10,027 nt of DNA from NCBI GenBank assembly GCA_004151065.3, contig NWUY0300086226.1, positions 3,853 through 13,879 on the forward strand, read 5' to 3'. Each line of letters begins with the position of its first letter. The stretch's first letter is position 1. Source of the stretch: Larix sibirica (Eukaryota > Streptophyta > Pinopsida > Pinales > Pinaceae). Shown here one piece after another: positions 8,424 through 10,027 of the stretch. A program made the translations under genes and the position numbers. The notes below the pieces were generated by a model. That model worked only from the letters and a program-made list of their open reading frames with translations. It was not told where the DNA came from and ran no database searches.

Positions 8424-8994
8424 TTGTTGGTTGTCGGTGTACAAAGGACATTCCAAGAGAAAGTGATTTTCATTTTCAAACCTCTTAGTATCACAAAGAT
8501 GAAAAATTGGTTTGTTCCATGTTGTTTTAGGAATTTTCCAATACCATTTTCACTAAGAGATCATGAGATTTTTTATTTTATTTTAGCAATGTTGATTTTC
8601 TTCTTTACACTAGTTAAAACATAGATATGCCTTTTATATTCTAGATTATGATTGTTCACCTCATTATACTTCTAATGAGTTACTCATCATAGGTATAGTG
8701 TGCCAATGCCATTATCATAAGTGATAGGAATCTAACCTTCTCTACACCAAATGAATGTAAATGCAACTGGCAACTAGCAACTTGGAAACCATTAGGGTCA
8801 GTGATTACTGCACTAAAATATCTTCTCACTTACGCCAATTAAATCTTTACCAAAATCACAAGCGACAAATTAGGGAAATGGAGAAAATATACCCCCCACC
8901 TTTTCCCTTAGATGGACCAGTGATGAAATACATATCGCCATTTATGGTTTGGTACCATAGATCAGGGATAACCCCAAATGTATGCATGGCATGA
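8424..8994 (+). pseudogene. Possible PRR2/APRR2-like regulator relic
   Basis: PRR2-type proteins are plant nuclear regulators with a pseudo-receiver domain and a GARP (Myb-like) DNA-binding domain. Two plus-strand segments recall these in the right order. At 8478-8510 the codons give KPLS then K-M-K-N-W, like the conserved end of the receiver domain, and the next bases in a shifted frame (8518-8526) give HVV, where PRR2 proteins have QHVVHKAF. At 8782-8865 the codons give LETIRV, then SHL (8824-8832), then HKRQI, like the last GARP helix (consensus L-E-x-M-x-V ... SHLQKYR ... HKRH). Further on, PVMKY resembles the PVMAY region. The first two GARP helices and most of the receiver are missing or unreadable, with stops and shifts between. 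The alignment is from memory and the matches are short, so chance similarity is a real alternative. Confidence 0.3.
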
Positions 8995-9734
8995 TCCTAG
9001 TGATGTAATAATATGAGGGTAGATATCAATATCCCTCTCTTAGGCTTCCCACTTATAAATGAAGTTGTACATGTTGAACTACTATTGTTGTTGTCATTGT
9101 CCCTAATTCACATGCAAATTCCATTAAGCGTGCACACGTTCACACACACACATTGAATATAATTTTTGGGGGGGAAATAAATTGTGTATAACTCATGGGA
9201 ATGCCTTATTTGTCCCTTCCTTCATGCTGGAAGGGACTCTTGTAATCGTCTTGTTGTCGTTTCAATTACCTTGAACAGTAACCAAAATAAATTTAAAACA
9301 TTTAGCCTATGTTTTGCATTTCAAATCTACACGGTACTTTTTATTAACGAATAAATATACAGAGCACTTTATACCAACCAATCATCGATTTAGTCCTCTT
9401 ATTTGGCCTCTTTTTTAGGAACGCATATTTTTTATGGTCTCATGTCCTAAGTTTTATGAGTTTCACTTATATGATGTCCTAAGTTTTGTATTTCACTTGT
9501 TTCAAGTATATTAATGCTATCCTGACTTAGAATTAAACTGAAACATCAAATGTTTCATATTTTGAATATGTTTTCATTACCACATCCACCGCCTTACAGA
9601 TACACAGCCCCATATCCCTAGCGCATACACCTCCCCACCTCCCTACCAGCTATAATAAGCTATGGGACTAGCATCCATGTATTCCATTCCATTTGATTGA
9701 GCAACAATCTCTTCTCATGGTTTCCACTACCTTG
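8995..9734. other. Intergenic stretch with simple repeats and a hairpin
   Basis: No coding frame or element boundary is visible. It contains (CA)6 at 9141-9152, a run of seven G at 9168-9174 and a perfect 9-bp hairpin at 9212-9237. A pyrimidine-rich, C-rich patch at about 9580-9655 has no gene behind it that I can recognise. Confidence 0.55.
9212..9237. repeat. Perfect 9-bp inverted repeat, 8-nt loop
   Basis: GTCCCTTCC (9212-9220) and GGAAGGGAC (9229-9237) are exact reverse complements around TTCATGCT. Six of the nine pairs are G-C, unusual in this A+T-rich setting. There is no run of T after it and no gene before it, so a terminator role is not supported. Confidence 0.8.
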
Positions 9735-9959
9735 CTACTCACTTTCACCACTTCTTCACCGCCATAGCTTCTTCTGGCCTTCAAACATATATCGATATCA
9801 TTGCTTGCAATTATCATTGAGGTCAGTAGGATCTGCACTCTGGGGACGGTTCTACTCATTTCCACCACTTATTCAATGCTTCATCGCCATAGATTCTTCA
9901 GGCCTTCAAACCTATATCGAGAGCATTACTTTCAATTATCATTGAGGTCGATAGGATCT
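9735..9959. repeat. Imperfect tandem duplication, about 125-bp period
   Basis: Copies are 9735-9834 and 9852-9959. The best-conserved core, 9761-9834 against 9886-9959, matches at roughly 88% (nine differences by eye). Upstream of the core the second copy has a few extra bases around CAATGCT, so the two copies differ in length. Open frames on both strands cross the first copy, but the period is not a multiple of three, so no single frame reads the two copies alike. I recognise no product. Confidence 0.85.
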
Positions 9960-10027
9960 TTTGTTAACGGATAAATCTGTTGGTGACACAAACTGATATC
10001 CCTATTCCGAATGGTTTGGATCTAGAA

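Noticed and set aside
9697-9945. 82-codon plus-strand open frame across the tandem duplication
   Set aside because: The period is not a multiple of three, so the copies are read in different frames; no known protein resemblance.
1-10027. A bacterial-style defence, CRISPR or metabolic gene system
   Set aside because: No intact gene, no operon-like layout and no spaced direct repeats; all recognisable features are those of plant intergenic repeats.

Overview
The window looks like intergenic nuclear DNA from a seed plant with a repeat-rich genome. Four things point there: high A+T content, no intact gene on either strand, two tRNA-derived SINEs (one with a plant-style TTG-rich tail), and a Ty3/gypsy-type gag relic near a retrotransposon primer-binding site for plant initiator tRNA-Met. 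The species cannot be named from the sequence. No functional protein-coding gene is supported, and I find no operon, CRISPR array, rRNA gene or canonical tRNA gene.

Layout. Positions 1-85 are one arm of an 85-bp, about 98% identical inverted repeat whose other arm is 4008-4092. Between the arms lie a 51-bp tandem duplication (240-341), a CA microsatellite (1679-1692), a 39-bp-period tandem duplication (2092-2161), an older SINE (3243-3535) with an imperfect target-site duplication, and a younger SINE (3856-4039) with a perfect 16-bp duplication. The right arm of the inverted repeat covers the tail of the younger SINE, its 3' duplication and 37 bp beyond. From 4093 to about 6666 the sequence is A+T-rich with nothing recognisable beyond small inverted repeats. 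From 6667 to about 7770 the minus strand carries LTR-retrotransposon debris: a primer-binding site, a probable LTR of uncertain outer edge, and a gag pseudogene split over three reading-frame shifts. At 8424-8994 two plus-strand segments resemble the receiver-domain end and the GARP 'SHL' helix of a pseudo-response regulator (PRR2/APRR2-like). This is a tentative relic. The window ends with an imperfect 125-bp-period tandem duplication (9735-9959).

Nothing here works together as a system. The history that can be read is one of successive insertions (old gypsy element, LTR element, old SINE, young SINE) followed by local tandem and inverted duplications. The best leads are the inverted repeat that copies a SINE/target junction, the possible PRR2-like relic, and the 51-bp duplication whose five differences all fall on third codon positions of one open frame.
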